DNA of 64,000 bases from Campylobacter canadensis (GCF_013177655.1 NZ_CP035946.1:248001-312000), one strand, 5' to 3'; positions 44,399-53,966 are shown, counted from the stretch's first letter. Made by a program: numbers and translations. Notes: a model not told the origin generated them from the letters alone.

Positions 44399-46931
44399 TA
44401 ATCTCCTTAGAATTTATTTTAATAAATTCTATTACTTCTTTTATATTTGTATTTTTCAAAGCTCCACTAGAAAAATCATCTCTACCGCCGCCACCGCCGC
44501 CAAATTCTTTTCCTAAAAGTTTAATAAAATCATTAGCCTTAATATTGCAGTTTTTAGAGCCAATTACTACTTGGGTTTTATCTTCATTAGAACTTAGTAA
44601 AACTATAAAAGAATTATTATGTTTATTTTTAAAATCATCTACGCTGCTTTTTAAATCAAAACCATTAAATTCACTTATGCAAACTTCAACATTATTTATT
44701 TTAGAACTTGTTAAATCTTCTTTAGAATTTTTTAAAGCATTTTTTAATTCTTTAATTTCATTTTTTAAATTTGCAAAGCTTTTTACTAAATTATCGCTTT
44801 TTAATTCTTGTTTAACTAAATTAAACTCATCAGCTTGATTTTTAAGATATAAATAAGCATATTTGCTAGTAAGTGCTTCTATTCTTCTTACGCCAGAACT
44901 TAAAGCACTTTCTTTAGTGATTACAAATAAGCCTATATCAGCACTATTTCTTACATGCGTTCCACCGCAAAGCTCAATACTTTTTCCTAATTTTAAAACT
45001 CTTACATTTTCTTTATATTTTGTATCAAATAAAGCCATAGCTCCCATTTGTTTTGCTTGTTCAATTGACATTGTTTTGATATCTGCTTCGTAAGAAGCAT
45101 AAATCATATCATTTACCATAGTTTGAATTTTTTCTAATTCTTCTTTGTTTAAAACTCTTGTATAGTTAAAATCAAATCTTAAACGGTTGTAATCTACAAA
45201 AGAACCAGCTTGAGTTGCAGTAGGTCCTAAAACCTCTCTTAAAGCATAATGCAATAAGTGGGTTGCTGAGTGGTTTTTTGCTATGCTAAATCTTCTTTCT
45301 TCATCAATTTTAATTAAAACTTCATCGTTAATCTTAACTTCTTCATTTAGTTGTAAATAAGCTAAATTTAAATCATAAAATTTTTCTACTTCTTTTACTT
45401 CAGCTATTTTTTTATTATCTTTAAAAATACTTCCTAAATCATAGTTTTGACCACCGCTTGTAGCATATAAAACACTATTATCAAATAAAACCCAAGCATT
45501 ATTTTTTGCAGAAGAAATTTGTTTAAAATCATCATCTAAAAGAGCAAGAATTTTAGCTTTACATTCTGTTTTTTCATAGCCAAGAAAATTATTTTCGCCG
45601 AATTTTTCAAGCAAAAGTTTAAAATCTCCGCTAACATCTTTATCTCCACTTCCTTTCCAAGAAGCTTTTGCAAGCATTTTTTGCTTATTCATAAGTTCGT
45701 TAAATTCATCTTCATTTAAAGATATATTTTTTTCTCTTAGCATATCAATAGTTAAATCAAGTGGAAAACCATAAGTATCATAAAGTTTAAAAGCAACATT
45801 AGCGCTAAATACATCCTTTGTATTTTTTAATTCTTCATTAAAAATTACAATTCCTTTTTCAATTGTGCTTAAGAATTTTTCCTCTTCATTAAATAATTGC
45901 TCTTTTATAAAGTCTTTTTTTTCATTTAAATAAGTGTAATGTTTGCCCATTAAATCACACACAACATCAACTAATTTATACATAAAAGCTTGTTTAAAAC
46001 CTAGTAAATATCCGTGTCTTAAAGCTCTTCTTACTATTCTTCTTAATACATAACCTCTACCTTCTTTATCAAAACTAAGACCTTGTGCAAGTAAAAATAC
46101 ACTTGTTCTAATATGATCAGCTATCACTCTAAAACTTGCTCCGCTTTCATAAACATAAGTTTTGTTACAAAGCTTTGAAATTTCATTGATAATTGGCATA
46201 AAAAGCGAGCTATCAAAATTGCTAAATTTGCCTTCTTTAATTGCAGTTACTCTTTCAAGCCCCATTCCTGTATCAATACTTGGTTTTGGCAGTGGGCTAA
46301 GCACTCCATCAGCACTTCTTTCATATTGCATAAAAACAAGATTCCAGATTTCTAAAAATCTATCTCCATCTCCGCCCATATAATCTTCGCTTGAGTTAAA
46401 ATGCTCTTGCCCTTGATCATAAAAAATCTCACTACAAGGACCACAAGGACCTGTATCGCCCATTTGCCAGAAGTTATCTTTATCGCCAAATTTGTAAATT
46501 CTTTCTTTTTGAATGTGTTTTTGCCATAGATTAAAAGCTTCATCATCATTTTCATGCACGGTTACATAAAGTCTATCTTTAGGTAGTTTTAAAACTTCAG
46601 TTACAAATTCCCAAGCATAAGCTATGGCTTGTTCTTTAAAATAATCTCCAAAGCTAAAATTTCCAAGCATTTCAAAAAAGGTATGATGGCGTGCGGTATA
46701 GCCAACATTATCTAAGTCATTGTGCTTTCCACCCGCTCTTATGCAGGTTTGACAGCTTGTTTTGCGTGGAGGGTTTGGGATTTGCTCGTTGCCTGTAAAA
46801 ATACCCTTAAAAGGTACCATTCCTGCGTTTGCAAAAAGTAAAGTAGCATCGCTTGGCACAAGCGGACTTGATGGTGTTACTTCGTGATTTTTTGATGCAA
46901 AAAAATCTAAATAAGCTTTTCTAATATCCAT
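44388..46931 (-). CDS. alaS: Alanyl-tRNA synthetase
   Basis: Charges tRNA-Ala. The 847 residues include the class II catalytic core with PSSPLVPSDATLLFANAGM (about residue 19) and TSCQTCIRAGGKHNDLDNVG (about residue 60), the editing domain with zinc ligands HSATHLLHYAL (about 552) and LCGGTHVRNSADIG (about 653), and a C-terminal Gly-rich segment LGKEFGGGGGGRDDFSSG near residue 815. The ATG follows AAGGA. Confidence 0.97.
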   Translation of the reverse strand: MDIRKAYLDFFASKNHEVTPSSPLVPSDATLLFANAGMVPFKGIFTGNEQIPNPPRKTSCQTCIRAGGKHNDLDNVGYTARHHTFFEMLGNFSFGDYFKEQAIAYAWEFVTEVLKLPKDRLYVTVHENDDEAFNLWQKHIQKERIYKFGDKDNFWQMGDTGPCGPCSEIFYDQGQEHFNSSEDYMGGDGDRFLEIWNLVFMQYERSADGVLSPLPKPSIDTGMGLERVTAIKEGKFSNFDSSLFMPIINEISKLCNKTYVYESGASFRVIADHIRTSVFLLAQGLSFDKEGRGYVLRRIVRRALRHGYLLGFKQAFMYKLVDVVCDLMGKHYTYLNEKKDFIKEQLFNEEEKFLSTIEKGIVIFNEELKNTKDVFSANVAFKLYDTYGFPLDLTIDMLREKNISLNEDEFNELMNKQKMLAKASWKGSGDKDVSGDFKLLLEKFGENNFLGYEKTECKAKILALLDDDFKQISSAKNNAWVLFDNSVLYATSGGQNYDLGSIFKDNKKIAEVKEVEKFYDLNLAYLQLNEEVKINDEVLIKIDEERRFSIAKNHSATHLLHYALREVLGPTATQAGSFVDYNRLRFDFNYTRVLNKEELEKIQTMVNDMIYASYEADIKTMSIEQAKQMGAMALFDTKYKENVRVLKLGKSIELCGGTHVRNSADIGLFVITKESALSSGVRRIEALTSKYAYLYLKNQADEFNLVKQELKSDNLVKSFANLKNEIKELKNALKNSKEDLTSSKINNVEVCISEFNGFDLKSSVDDFKNKHNNSFIVLLSSNEDKTQVVIGSKNCNIKANDFIKLLGKEFGGGGGGRDDFSSGALKNTNIKEVIEFIKINSKEINAN

Positions 46932-46995
46932 TTTTTTTCCTTGAATTTTTTATTAGTTAAATGATAAAAAAAATTTTATAAATATTCAAGGCTTT

Positions 46996-47325
46996 TTAAT
47001 CGCCTTGATAATAATTTTTTTCTACTTCATCATCTTCTATTATTGTTGTATTTTGTTTTGCATATTCGCACATTGCATCTCTTAAAAGTTGATATTTTTT
47101 GTAACTTAATTGCTCTTTTTCATTTAAATCATCTTTATTTAAAAGCTTGATTTTAAAATAAGTATCATCGCTTTTTGAGTATTTTAAAAAAAATTCTACA
47201 AAATCAAAATACTCTTTTTCGCTTTCATATTCAACTATTTCTTCTACATAAATCGTTGGTCCAAAACCTAAGTGATTGTGCTCGTTAAAACCAAAACCAG
47301 CTTTATATTCAACCTTATAAATCAT
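46996..47325 (-). CDS. Hypothetical acidic protein
   Basis: A 109-residue soluble, acidic protein with no recognised domain. Short features: an N-terminal beta-rich part (MIYKVEYKAGFGFNEHNHLGF) and a helical, charged rest. It overlaps the end of the ABC-F gene by 11 bp, so translation is coupled to it and a role near the ribosome-acting ABC-F protein is possible but unproven. The alaS gene follows 64 bp later. Confidence 0.5.
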   Translation of the reverse strand: MIYKVEYKAGFGFNEHNHLGFGPTIYVEEIVEYESEKEYFDFVEFFLKYSKSDDTYFKIKLLNKDDLNEKEQLSYKKYQLLRDAMCEYAKQNTTIIEDDEVEKNYYQGD

Positions 47326-48904
47326 TTGTTTGCCTTTGTTCTAAAAATTCTTCATAACTTCCTTGAAAATCAATTAATTTTGAATCTTCAATGCACCAAA
47401 TACGATTAGCGTAAGAATTAATCAATTCTCTATCGTGGCTAATGCAAATAACTACTCCGCTAAATTCGTACAAGGCCTCGCCAAGTGCAATTATGCTTTC
47501 TAAATCTAAATGGTTATTTGGCTCATCAAGTAATAAAAAGTTTGCCCTTTCAAGCATTATTTTACTTAGCATAAGTCTATGTTTTTCTCCACCGCTTAAA
47601 TCTTTTGCCTTTTTTTCTTGATCAGCCCCGCTAAAAAGCATTCTTCCAAGACATTTTCTAATTTCATCAATATCTTTGTGTTTTTGTGTGATTAAATAAT
47701 CATATAATTTTGCATCTTCATTTATAATGCTTGAAGTATCTTGTGCAAAATAGCTAAGCTCAATTGTTGCACCTAGTTTTACATCTCCGCTATCTGGCTT
47801 AACTTCATTCATTATTATTTTTGCTAATGTACTTTTGCCAACACCACTTGCACCAATAATAGCTATTTTATCGCCCTTATTTACTTTAAGATTTAGATTT
47901 TCAAAAAGGCTTTTATCGTATTTTTTACTTATATTATTTAATTCTAAAACCTCATTTCCAATCTCACGATTTGCCCTAAATAAAATAGAAGGGTCACGCC
48001 TACTTGAAATCTCAATCTCACTTACATCAAGTTTTGCTAAGTTTTTTGCTCTACTTGTTGCTTGTCTTGCCTTTGAAGCGTTTGCACTAAAACGAGCGAT
48101 GAATTTTTCAAGCGCTTCTTTTTCTTTTAAGTTTTTAGCTAGGCTTGCTTCTTTTTGTCTTTTAATAAGCGTACTTTGCATATACCAATCATCGTAATTT
48201 CCAGCAAATTCACGAATTTGTTTAAAATCAACATCAAGCATTCTTGTGCAAATACTATTTAAGAAAAATCTATCGTGAGAGATAATAACCATTGTTCCTT
48301 CGTGGCGTTTAAGTTCATTTTCTAGCCAATTTATTGCTTCTAAATCAAGGTTGTTTGTAGGCTCATCTAAAAATAATACATCAGGTTTTAAAAATAAAAC
48401 TTGAGCAATTAAAACTTTAAATTTATCAGCATTTTGAATATTTTTCATAAGCTCATCATAATTATTTAATTTTAAAGAGCTAAGAATTTTTTCTATTCTT
48501 GTTTCATATTCATAATTTGGGTCTTCTTCAGCACAAATCATCTCAAGTTCGCTTAGTTTATTGTTTATTTCATCAGTATAATCAGTGCAAGTTGCATAAA
48601 TATTTTCTTTTTCTTTTACAGCATTATAAAGTCTTGCATTTCCCATTAAAACAGCATCTTTTATGCTAAATTCTTCATATTTAAATTGATTTTGTTCTAA
48701 TACTCCAAATCTAACACCATTTTCAAAACTAACCTCTCCACTAGTTGCTTCAAGCTGTCCTGCTAAGATTTTTAAAAAAGTAGATTTTCCAGCGCCATTT
48801 GCACCGATAAGTCCGTATTTTTCGCCCCTTTTTAAACTTAAATTTACATTTTCAAATAAAACACCAGTTGGGTATCTCATTGTGATTTGTTTAATTTCTA
48901 CCAT
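47315..48904 (-). CDS. ABC-F-family ATP-binding protein (YbiT-like)
   Basis: A 529-residue duplicated ABC ATPase without membrane domains. Walker A motifs are IGANGAGKST (about residue 33) and IGASGVGKST (about 352); signatures are not fully standard in the first half but LSGGEKHRL (about 441) is in the second; Walker B motifs are VLFLDEPTNNLDLE and FLLLDEPNNHLDLE. The linker of about residues 240-300 is helical and basic. ABC-F proteins bind ribosomes and free stalled translation or protect against antibiotics. No resistance role is indicated. Confidence 0.88.
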   Translation of the reverse strand: MVEIKQITMRYPTGVLFENVNLSLKRGEKYGLIGANGAGKSTFLKILAGQLEATSGEVSFENGVRFGVLEQNQFKYEEFSIKDAVLMGNARLYNAVKEKENIYATCTDYTDEINNKLSELEMICAEEDPNYEYETRIEKILSSLKLNNYDELMKNIQNADKFKVLIAQVLFLKPDVLFLDEPTNNLDLEAINWLENELKRHEGTMVIISHDRFFLNSICTRMLDVDFKQIREFAGNYDDWYMQSTLIKRQKEASLAKNLKEKEALEKFIARFSANASKARQATSRAKNLAKLDVSEIEISSRRDPSILFRANREIGNEVLELNNISKKYDKSLFENLNLKVNKGDKIAIIGASGVGKSTLAKIIMNEVKPDSGDVKLGATIELSYFAQDTSSIINEDAKLYDYLITQKHKDIDEIRKCLGRMLFSGADQEKKAKDLSGGEKHRLMLSKIMLERANFLLLDEPNNHLDLESIIALGEALYEFSGVVICISHDRELINSYANRIWCIEDSKLIDFQGSYEEFLEQRQTNDL

Positions 48905-48958
48905 TTTTTTAATCCTTTTTTGTAATATTATTAAAAATTATATATAAAAGGCAAAAAA

Positions 48959-49984
48959 TTGCAAACATCATTTATAAATGACTTATTAAATTCTTTACCA
49001 GTTGCAACATTTATTTTAGAAATACTAGCTTTTATTGCGGCTTTGTATTTTAAAAAATATAAAGAAAGCGTAATAATACTTTTATTTTTTTGCACTAGAT
49101 TAATAAGCTTATTTACAAACATATATCAATTTCATAATTTTATATCAATTTTTAATCCTTTGTTTTATGTTATCTTAGCTTGTATTAATGTAAAATTAAT
49201 TAATTATAAATCTTACGCAAGTTTATCTTTGCTAGGTATTTTATATTTTGTTTTAGCTTTTAGCTTGCAAAATAATACCCAGTTTAACATCTTAGCTAGT
49301 AAGCCAATATTTTTGCAGCATTATGCTATTACTGATTTGTTTTGCATTATTTTTGTTTTTTTCTTTTTTTATATTCTTTTTGCTTATTTTGTGCAAAAAT
49401 TTAGTTTTAGTATAGTTTTAGCTTATATTTTTGCTTTTATACAATTTGTATTTTATAAAAAAATTGAAGATTATAATGCAAATTATTTTGAATTTTCTTC
49501 TTTAATTTTTATTATTTTTATTGCTTATGAAAGTAAAAAAATGGTTTATTATGATGCTTTAACAGGGGTTTTAAACCGTAGAGCCTTTGATATGCTTGCT
49601 ACAAAAGAAAATTCTATAATAGCAATTTGCGATATTGATTTTTTTAAAAAGGTTAATGATACTTATGGTCATGATGCTGGAGATTTAGTTTTAAAAGAGG
49701 TGGCAAAAGTACTTAAAAAAAATGCACAAGCTTATAGATTTGGTGGGGAAGAATTTATACTTTTATTTTATGATATGAACTATAAAGATTGTATAAATAA
49801 GCTAAATGATATAAGATTGCAAGTACAAGCTTTGAAAATTCAAGTAAAAAAGAATATAATTAATGTTACAATAAGTATGGGGGCTTGCCTTGTAAATAAT
49901 TTCAAAAATGATGCTTTAAAAATAGCTGATGAAAGGCTATATAAAGCAAAACAAAATGGAAGGAATAGGGTAGTATATGAATGA
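48959..49984 (+). CDS. Membrane-bound diguanylate cyclase
   Basis: A 341-residue protein that would make cyclic di-GMP. It starts at TTG (48959) after AAAAGG, with about six membrane helices in residues 12-185 forming a sensor domain. The GGDEF domain follows (about 190-341) with DALTGVLNRRAFD, DIDFFKKVNDTYGHDAGD and the active-site GGEEF. No RxxD product-inhibition site is seen upstream of GGEEF. It overlaps the next gene by 8 bp. Confidence 0.85.
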   Translation: MQTSFINDLLNSLPVATFILEILAFIAALYFKKYKESVIILLFFCTRLISLFTNIYQFHNFISIFNPLFYVILACINVKLINYKSYASLSLLGILYFVLAFSLQNNTQFNILASKPIFLQHYAITDLFCIIFVFFFFYILFAYFVQKFSFSIVLAYIFAFIQFVFYKKIEDYNANYFEFSSLIFIIFIAYESKKMVYYDALTGVLNRRAFDMLATKENSIIAICDIDFFKKVNDTYGHDAGDLVLKEVAKVLKKNAQAYRFGGEEFILLFYDMNYKDCINKLNDIRLQVQALKIQVKKNIINVTISMGACLVNNFKNDALKIADERLYKAKQNGRNRVVYE

Positions 49985-51194
49985 TAGTTTAAATAAAAAA
50001 ATACAAGAAGCAGTATGGAGTAGCGATTTAGATATAGGCTTAGAAGAAGTTGATAGCGAACATAGAATTTTTATGGATTTAATAAAAAAAGCTTATATTT
50101 CAATTAACAATAGCTATGTAGAATTTGATAAAAATTTTAAAGAAATAATACAGCATTTATTAATACATTTTAGAAATGAAGAAGCTTTTATGAAGGCTCA
50201 AGGAATTTATTCTAAATATATTGAAGAACACCAAGTTATACATTCAGATTTTATTATTCAAATACAAAATTTACAAAGAAATTTCATCAAAGTTAATTCA
50301 GATTCAGAGGTAAATTACCAAGTCGCTTTTGCAATTAATGCTATTGATTTTATTAAAGAATGGCTTATTTTTCATATTGTAGGACAAGATAGCGACATAG
50401 CAAAGCAAATAGAATTAATACAAGATAAACATATGAGCGCAGAAGAAGCTTATAAAACAATGCAAGAAAGTAAAAATAAAAATGTATCAATCCTAATAAA
50501 AACAATTAATTCCTTACTAAAAATCTTAGAAATAAGGAATTCTAAGCTAAATGAAATAGAGCAAGATGTTGAAAATAGACTTAAAAAATCTCAAGAAGAA
50601 AACGAAAGAATAATTTCTGATAATAAAATGAAGTCTTTAACAGACCAATTAACAGGTATTTTTAACCGCCGCTACGCAATGGAGCTTTTAGAAGATATTT
50701 CAAAAAATGAGAATTTAATTTATTCTATTATTTCTTTTGACCTTGATGGTTTTAAGGGGGTAAATGATACTTATGGGCATGAAGCAGGAGATAAGGTATT
50801 AAAGGTATTTTCAAATACAGTTGAAGATTATTTAATAAGAGCAAATTATCGTGGAAAAGACCCAATGTTTCATGAAAATAAAGCGTTTTTTTGCCGTTTT
50901 GGTGGCGATGAATTTGCTATTATTTTACCAAATACAAATATTGATGATGCTTTAAAATTAGCAAATGGAATTCACGCAGCAATAAATAACATTACCGTTT
51001 ATACTGACGCTGGTGTTGTGCTTTGGAAGGGTAAATCATCTTTAGGTGTTGCTTCTAAAAGCTTAGAGCATACAACTTATAATGATGTTATTAAAGAAGC
51101 TGATGAATATTTATATGAAGTAAAAAATAGTGGTAAAAATCGTGTTGGCTCAAGAAATACAAAAATGCAGCAAGGGGGGGGGGTGAGCCTATAA
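49977..51194 (+). CDS. Bacteriohemerythrin-GGDEF diguanylate cyclase
   Basis: A 405-residue cytoplasmic protein. Residues about 10-145 are a hemerythrin domain with iron ligands HRIFM, HFRNEE, HQVIHSDF and WLIFHIVGQDSDIA; such domains bind O2 or NO at a di-iron site. A coiled linker (about 150-220) leads to a GGDEF domain with DQLTGIFNRRYAM, FDLDGFKGVNDTYGH and GGDEF. Together they would make cyclic di-GMP in response to oxygen or NO. The last codons lie in a G10 run (51174-51183), so run length alters only the C-terminal tail. Confidence 0.88.
   Translation: MNDSLNKKIQEAVWSSDLDIGLEEVDSEHRIFMDLIKKAYISINNSYVEFDKNFKEIIQHLLIHFRNEEAFMKAQGIYSKYIEEHQVIHSDFIIQIQNLQRNFIKVNSDSEVNYQVAFAINAIDFIKEWLIFHIVGQDSDIAKQIELIQDKHMSAEEAYKTMQESKNKNVSILIKTINSLLKILEIRNSKLNEIEQDVENRLKKSQEENERIISDNKMKSLTDQLTGIFNRRYAMELLEDISKNENLIYSIISFDLDGFKGVNDTYGHEAGDKVLKVFSNTVEDYLIRANYRGKDPMFHENKAFFCRFGGDEFAIILPNTNIDDALKLANGIHAAINNITVYTDAGVVLWKGKSSLGVASKSLEHTTYNDVIKEADEYLYEVKNSGKNRVGSRNTKMQQGGGVSL
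51174..51183 (+). repeat. Poly-G tract G10 at the end of the hemerythrin-GGDEF gene
   Basis: Ten consecutive G in an AT-rich genome is the typical Campylobacter phase-variable tract. By reading frame, G10 gives a tail QQGGGVSL, G9 gives a stop right after QQGGG, and G11 gives QQGGGGEPIKA. The catalytic domain is complete upstream, so only the tail would vary. Confidence 0.9.
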
Positions 51195-52097
51195 AAGCTT
51201 AATTTTATTTAGTATATAGGCACAAAAATCATCGCTATCATTTAAGCATTCGCATAAATTATATTTATGTTTGTATTGGTGTTTGTATTCAATAGCAAGT
51301 TCAAAGACTGTTTCAGAGCAATCAATACAAAAAGATAAAGGATAAATTAAAACCGATAAGCCTTTTTTATCGTACTGCGTTAAAACATCACTAATGCTAG
51401 GCTCTAGCCATTTTACAGGGCCTAGTTTTGATTGGTATGCTAATTCAATATATTTAAAATCATATTTTAATCTTTCTTTTAGTAGTGAAAATTGTTTTAA
51501 AATATGCTTTTCATAAGCATCGCCCTTGTTAATAATTTTTTGCGGTAAAGAATGAGCGCTTAATATTAAAACATTTGCCTTAGCTTCTTCTTGTTTTGCT
51601 AGAATTTGTTTTATTATTAAATCATTATAATCCATATCATCGTAAAAAACATCAACTATTTTTACCTTTGCTAAAGCTTTATAATGCTTTTTAAAATCAT
51701 TTAAAGCAGATTTTACGGTAGTTTGAGAATAATGCGGATATAAAGGAAATAAAATTACTTCATCATCATCGCTAAATTGATATTTTGCTAAAACATCTTT
51801 TGCAAAAGGCGGAACATAAGTTGATATATAATCAAATAAATATTCGCTTTGCATTTGATTTAATTTATCACATAAAGAGCTTTGAATATCGCTTAATGGG
51901 CTTTTTGAGCCAATTTGAATATAATTTTTTTTCATTTGTTTTATTCTTGATTTTCTTATAAAAAATGAAATCATCTTTCTTAAAAAAGTTGATTTTATAT
52001 CTAAAATATTTTCATCATTAAACATATTTTTTAAAAATAATTCACATTCATCAAGTTTATTTACTCCGCCCATATTTAAAAAATAAACTACCTTCAT
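51189..52097 (-). CDS. hemH: Ferrochelatase
   Basis: Inserts Fe2+ into protoporphyrin IX. The 302-residue protein has the family start VVYFLNMGGVNKLDECELFLKN split as NMGGVNK (about residue 8), the metal-binding His in LILSAHSLPQKI (about residue 188) and the acidic FCIDCSETVFELAIE motif (about 260), where most members have a HisGlu/Glu-Thr pair. It follows the degenerate proC gene (overlap 4 bp) and ends convergent with the cyclase gene (overlap 6 bp). Confidence 0.88.
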   Translation of the reverse strand: MKVVYFLNMGGVNKLDECELFLKNMFNDENILDIKSTFLRKMISFFIRKSRIKQMKKNYIQIGSKSPLSDIQSSLCDKLNQMQSEYLFDYISTYVPPFAKDVLAKYQFSDDDEVILFPLYPHYSQTTVKSALNDFKKHYKALAKVKIVDVFYDDMDYNDLIIKQILAKQEEAKANVLILSAHSLPQKIINKGDAYEKHILKQFSLLKERLKYDFKYIELAYQSKLGPVKWLEPSISDVLTQYDKKGLSVLIYPLSFCIDCSETVFELAIEYKHQYKHKYNLCECLNDSDDFCAYILNKIKLL

Positions 52098-52828
52098 TCT
52101 TCATTCTCCAAGTTTAAAATTGCTTGTGTAATTGCATAACGCATATTGTTTTTTTCTAAAATATTTAAAGAATTTATGATTTTATTATTTTGTATTAATT
52201 CTTCTTTAAGTTCGTTTGGATGATTGAAATTACAAAATAATTCATTAAAAATTGTAGAATTTTGTTTTAGTAATTTTAAAGCTAAATCTTTATTTAAACC
52301 AGCACTAAAAGCAGCATTTAAAGTAGATTCAAAAACAAAAGAAAGCAAGGCTATGTGATTATTTGTAAAATTTTTTATTTTTTGTAATTCTTCTTCACTT
52401 TTAGATCTTATTAAGTTACAGTGAAAATATTTATTAAGCAAGTTATTAAATTCTTCATCATCAAAAGGTGAATAAAAGCTAGTAAAACTCAAATTTTCTT
52501 TATTAAAATTTATACTTAAATAATATTTTGCATCAATAATTCTTGCTAAATTTAGCTTATTATTCATACAAATTAACATCTTTGCTTTAGCATTATTTGT
52601 TGTTTGCTCTTTTAAAGAATAAATATTTTTTATAAATTCTTCTTCTTTAAAAGATAAAAGTATAACTTTTTCTTCTAGTGTAAAATCTTTTAAGCTAATG
52701 CAAGCAAAATTATCAAAATCATTTAAATTATTTGTAACAATTGCATAATCTATGTGCATTTTTTTAAATGAAGAAGCAATATCTTTTGAAACTTCTTCAT
52801 CTGCTATTATGTATATTTTATTCTGCAT
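52094..52828 (-). CDS. Degenerate pyrroline-5-carboxylate reductase-like protein
   Basis: A 244-residue protein with the length of ProC. The C-terminal part, LALKLLKQNSTIFNELF and HPNELKEELIQNN...NMRYAITQAIL, aligns by eye with the ProC dimer domain. The usual SPGGTT substrate motif is replaced by QNNKIINS, and the N-terminal NADPH motif GxGxMG is absent (IYIIADEEVSKDI). It is therefore probably not active as ProC. C. jejuni has proC next to fliW, so this seems to be the relic of that gene. It overlaps fliW by 11 bp and hemH by 4 bp. Confidence 0.7.
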   Translation of the reverse strand: MQNKIYIIADEEVSKDIASSFKKMHIDYAIVTNNLNDFDNFACISLKDFTLEEKVILLSFKEEEFIKNIYSLKEQTTNNAKAKMLICMNNKLNLARIIDAKYYLSINFNKENLSFTSFYSPFDDEEFNNLLNKYFHCNLIRSKSEEELQKIKNFTNNHIALLSFVFESTLNAAFSAGLNKDLALKLLKQNSTIFNELFCNFNHPNELKEELIQNNKIINSLNILEKNNMRYAITQAILNLENEE

Positions 52829-53225
52829 TATTTTCCAGCTGTTTTAAAAAGGTAATAATTTTTTCTGTTGGATTGTAAAAAGGGTATTGGCTAGGGTCAA
52901 GGATGATTTGAGCCATAGTTTTATTATCGTAATTTAAAATTACAGGAGCTAACATATTAATAGTTGTTTCTTCAATTTTAGAATTTAGCATTAAAATATT
53001 GTATATTTCAATATTTGAACTCATAGTTACATCTAAAAGTGCTTTATACGAAATAGGTAAATCAAATTCATAATTTTTGCAAATTACATAAGGATTTAGC
53101 ATAGTAAAAACAAATTTTTTACCATCTTCGCTTTTTAATTTTGCAAAACCATCTTCTAGTTTTTCAATACTAACCTTGCTTACATCTTCAAAGCCGTAAA
53201 TTGGGAATTTAACATCAAAAATCAT
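52818..53225 (-). CDS. fliW: Flagellar assembly factor FliW
   Basis: A 135-residue protein that binds flagellin and the translational regulator CsrA, so it couples flagellin secretion to its synthesis. Family features include FPIYGFEDVSKVSIEKLEDGF (start), FVFTMLNPYVICKNYEF (about residues 39-55) and NMLAPVILNYDNKTMAQIIL (about 89-108), followed by the YP segment. It is divergent from bamD by 88 bp, as in C. jejuni. Confidence 0.9.
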   Translation of the reverse strand: MIFDVKFPIYGFEDVSKVSIEKLEDGFAKLKSEDGKKFVFTMLNPYVICKNYEFDLPISYKALLDVTMSSNIEIYNILMLNSKIEETTINMLAPVILNYDNKTMAQIILDPSQYPFYNPTEKIITFLKQLENNAE

Positions 53226-53313
53226 TTTTAATCTCCTTAATAAAGTTAAGAAAATTATATTAATTAATGTTAAATATTAATATCTATAATTTGCTATTTT
53301 TAGAAAGGTTTGA

Positions 53314-53958
53314 ATGAAAAAAAATATTATTTTAGCTTTAATTTTTAGCTTTTTTTTAATTTCTTGTGCTGGTAAGAAAGATTTGTTTGATGATTATAAC
53401 TTAAGTGATAAAGCTTGGCTTGAAAGAATTATTAATAATATTAAAAAAGATAGACTTGATGATGCAGATAATGATTATATATCTTTATATAGCGAGCATA
53501 TTAATAGTGAGCTTTTAAAAAGCGCAATGCTAATTTTAGCAAATGCACACTCAAACGAAGGAGAGTATTTATTAGCAAATTATTATTTAGATGAATATTT
53601 AAAACTGTTTGGCTCTAAACAAAATTACGAATGGATAAAATATTTAAAGATTAAAAATGCTTATTCATCTTTAAAATTACCAAATAGAAATCAGTATTTT
53701 TTACTTGATGTAATAAAATTAATCCAAGATTTTAAGTTTGAATATCCAAATTCTCAATACATTTTTCTAATTAGACATTATGAAAGTAAGCTTGAATTAG
53801 CAAATTATATTCTAAATAAGGATATTTTAAAATTATATAAAAGAATGGGCTATGAGCAAAGTGTTGAGGTTTATAAACAAAGACTTGAAAATAGTAATTT
53901 TAATGATATAAAAGTTATTAAAGGCTATTTGCCTTGGTATAGAAAAATCTTTGAATAA
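53314..53958 (+). CDS. bamD: Outer-membrane assembly lipoprotein BamD
   Basis: Essential lipoprotein of the BAM complex. The signal ends in the lipobox LISC (Cys about 18), giving a lipid-anchored 197-residue protein. The rest is TPR-like helical (AMLILANAHSNEGEYLLANY and following), as in BamD. In C. jejuni the gene likewise neighbours fliW. Its length (214) is typical. It is 8 bp upstream of the next gene and likely co-transcribed. Confidence 0.85.
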   Translation: MKKNIILALIFSFFLISCAGKKDLFDDYNLSDKAWLERIINNIKKDRLDDADNDYISLYSEHINSELLKSAMLILANAHSNEGEYLLANYYLDEYLKLFGSKQNYEWIKYLKIKNAYSSLKLPNRNQYFLLDVIKLIQDFKFEYPNSQYIFLIRHYESKLELANYILNKDILKLYKRMGYEQSVEVYKQRLENSNFNDIKVIKGYLPWYRKIFE

Positions 53959-53966
53959 GGAAAAAA

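Noticed and set aside
44545-45093. Open frames on the plus strand opposite alaS
   Set aside because: They are antisense to a conserved gene, have no start context and low-complexity products.
47315-48904. ABC-F protein as an antibiotic-resistance factor
   Set aside because: Motifs match housekeeping YbiT-like members and nothing in the sequence points to resistance.
51174-51194. G10 as an on/off switch of the cyclase
   Set aside because: The tract lies after the GGDEF domain, so length changes alter only the last few residues.
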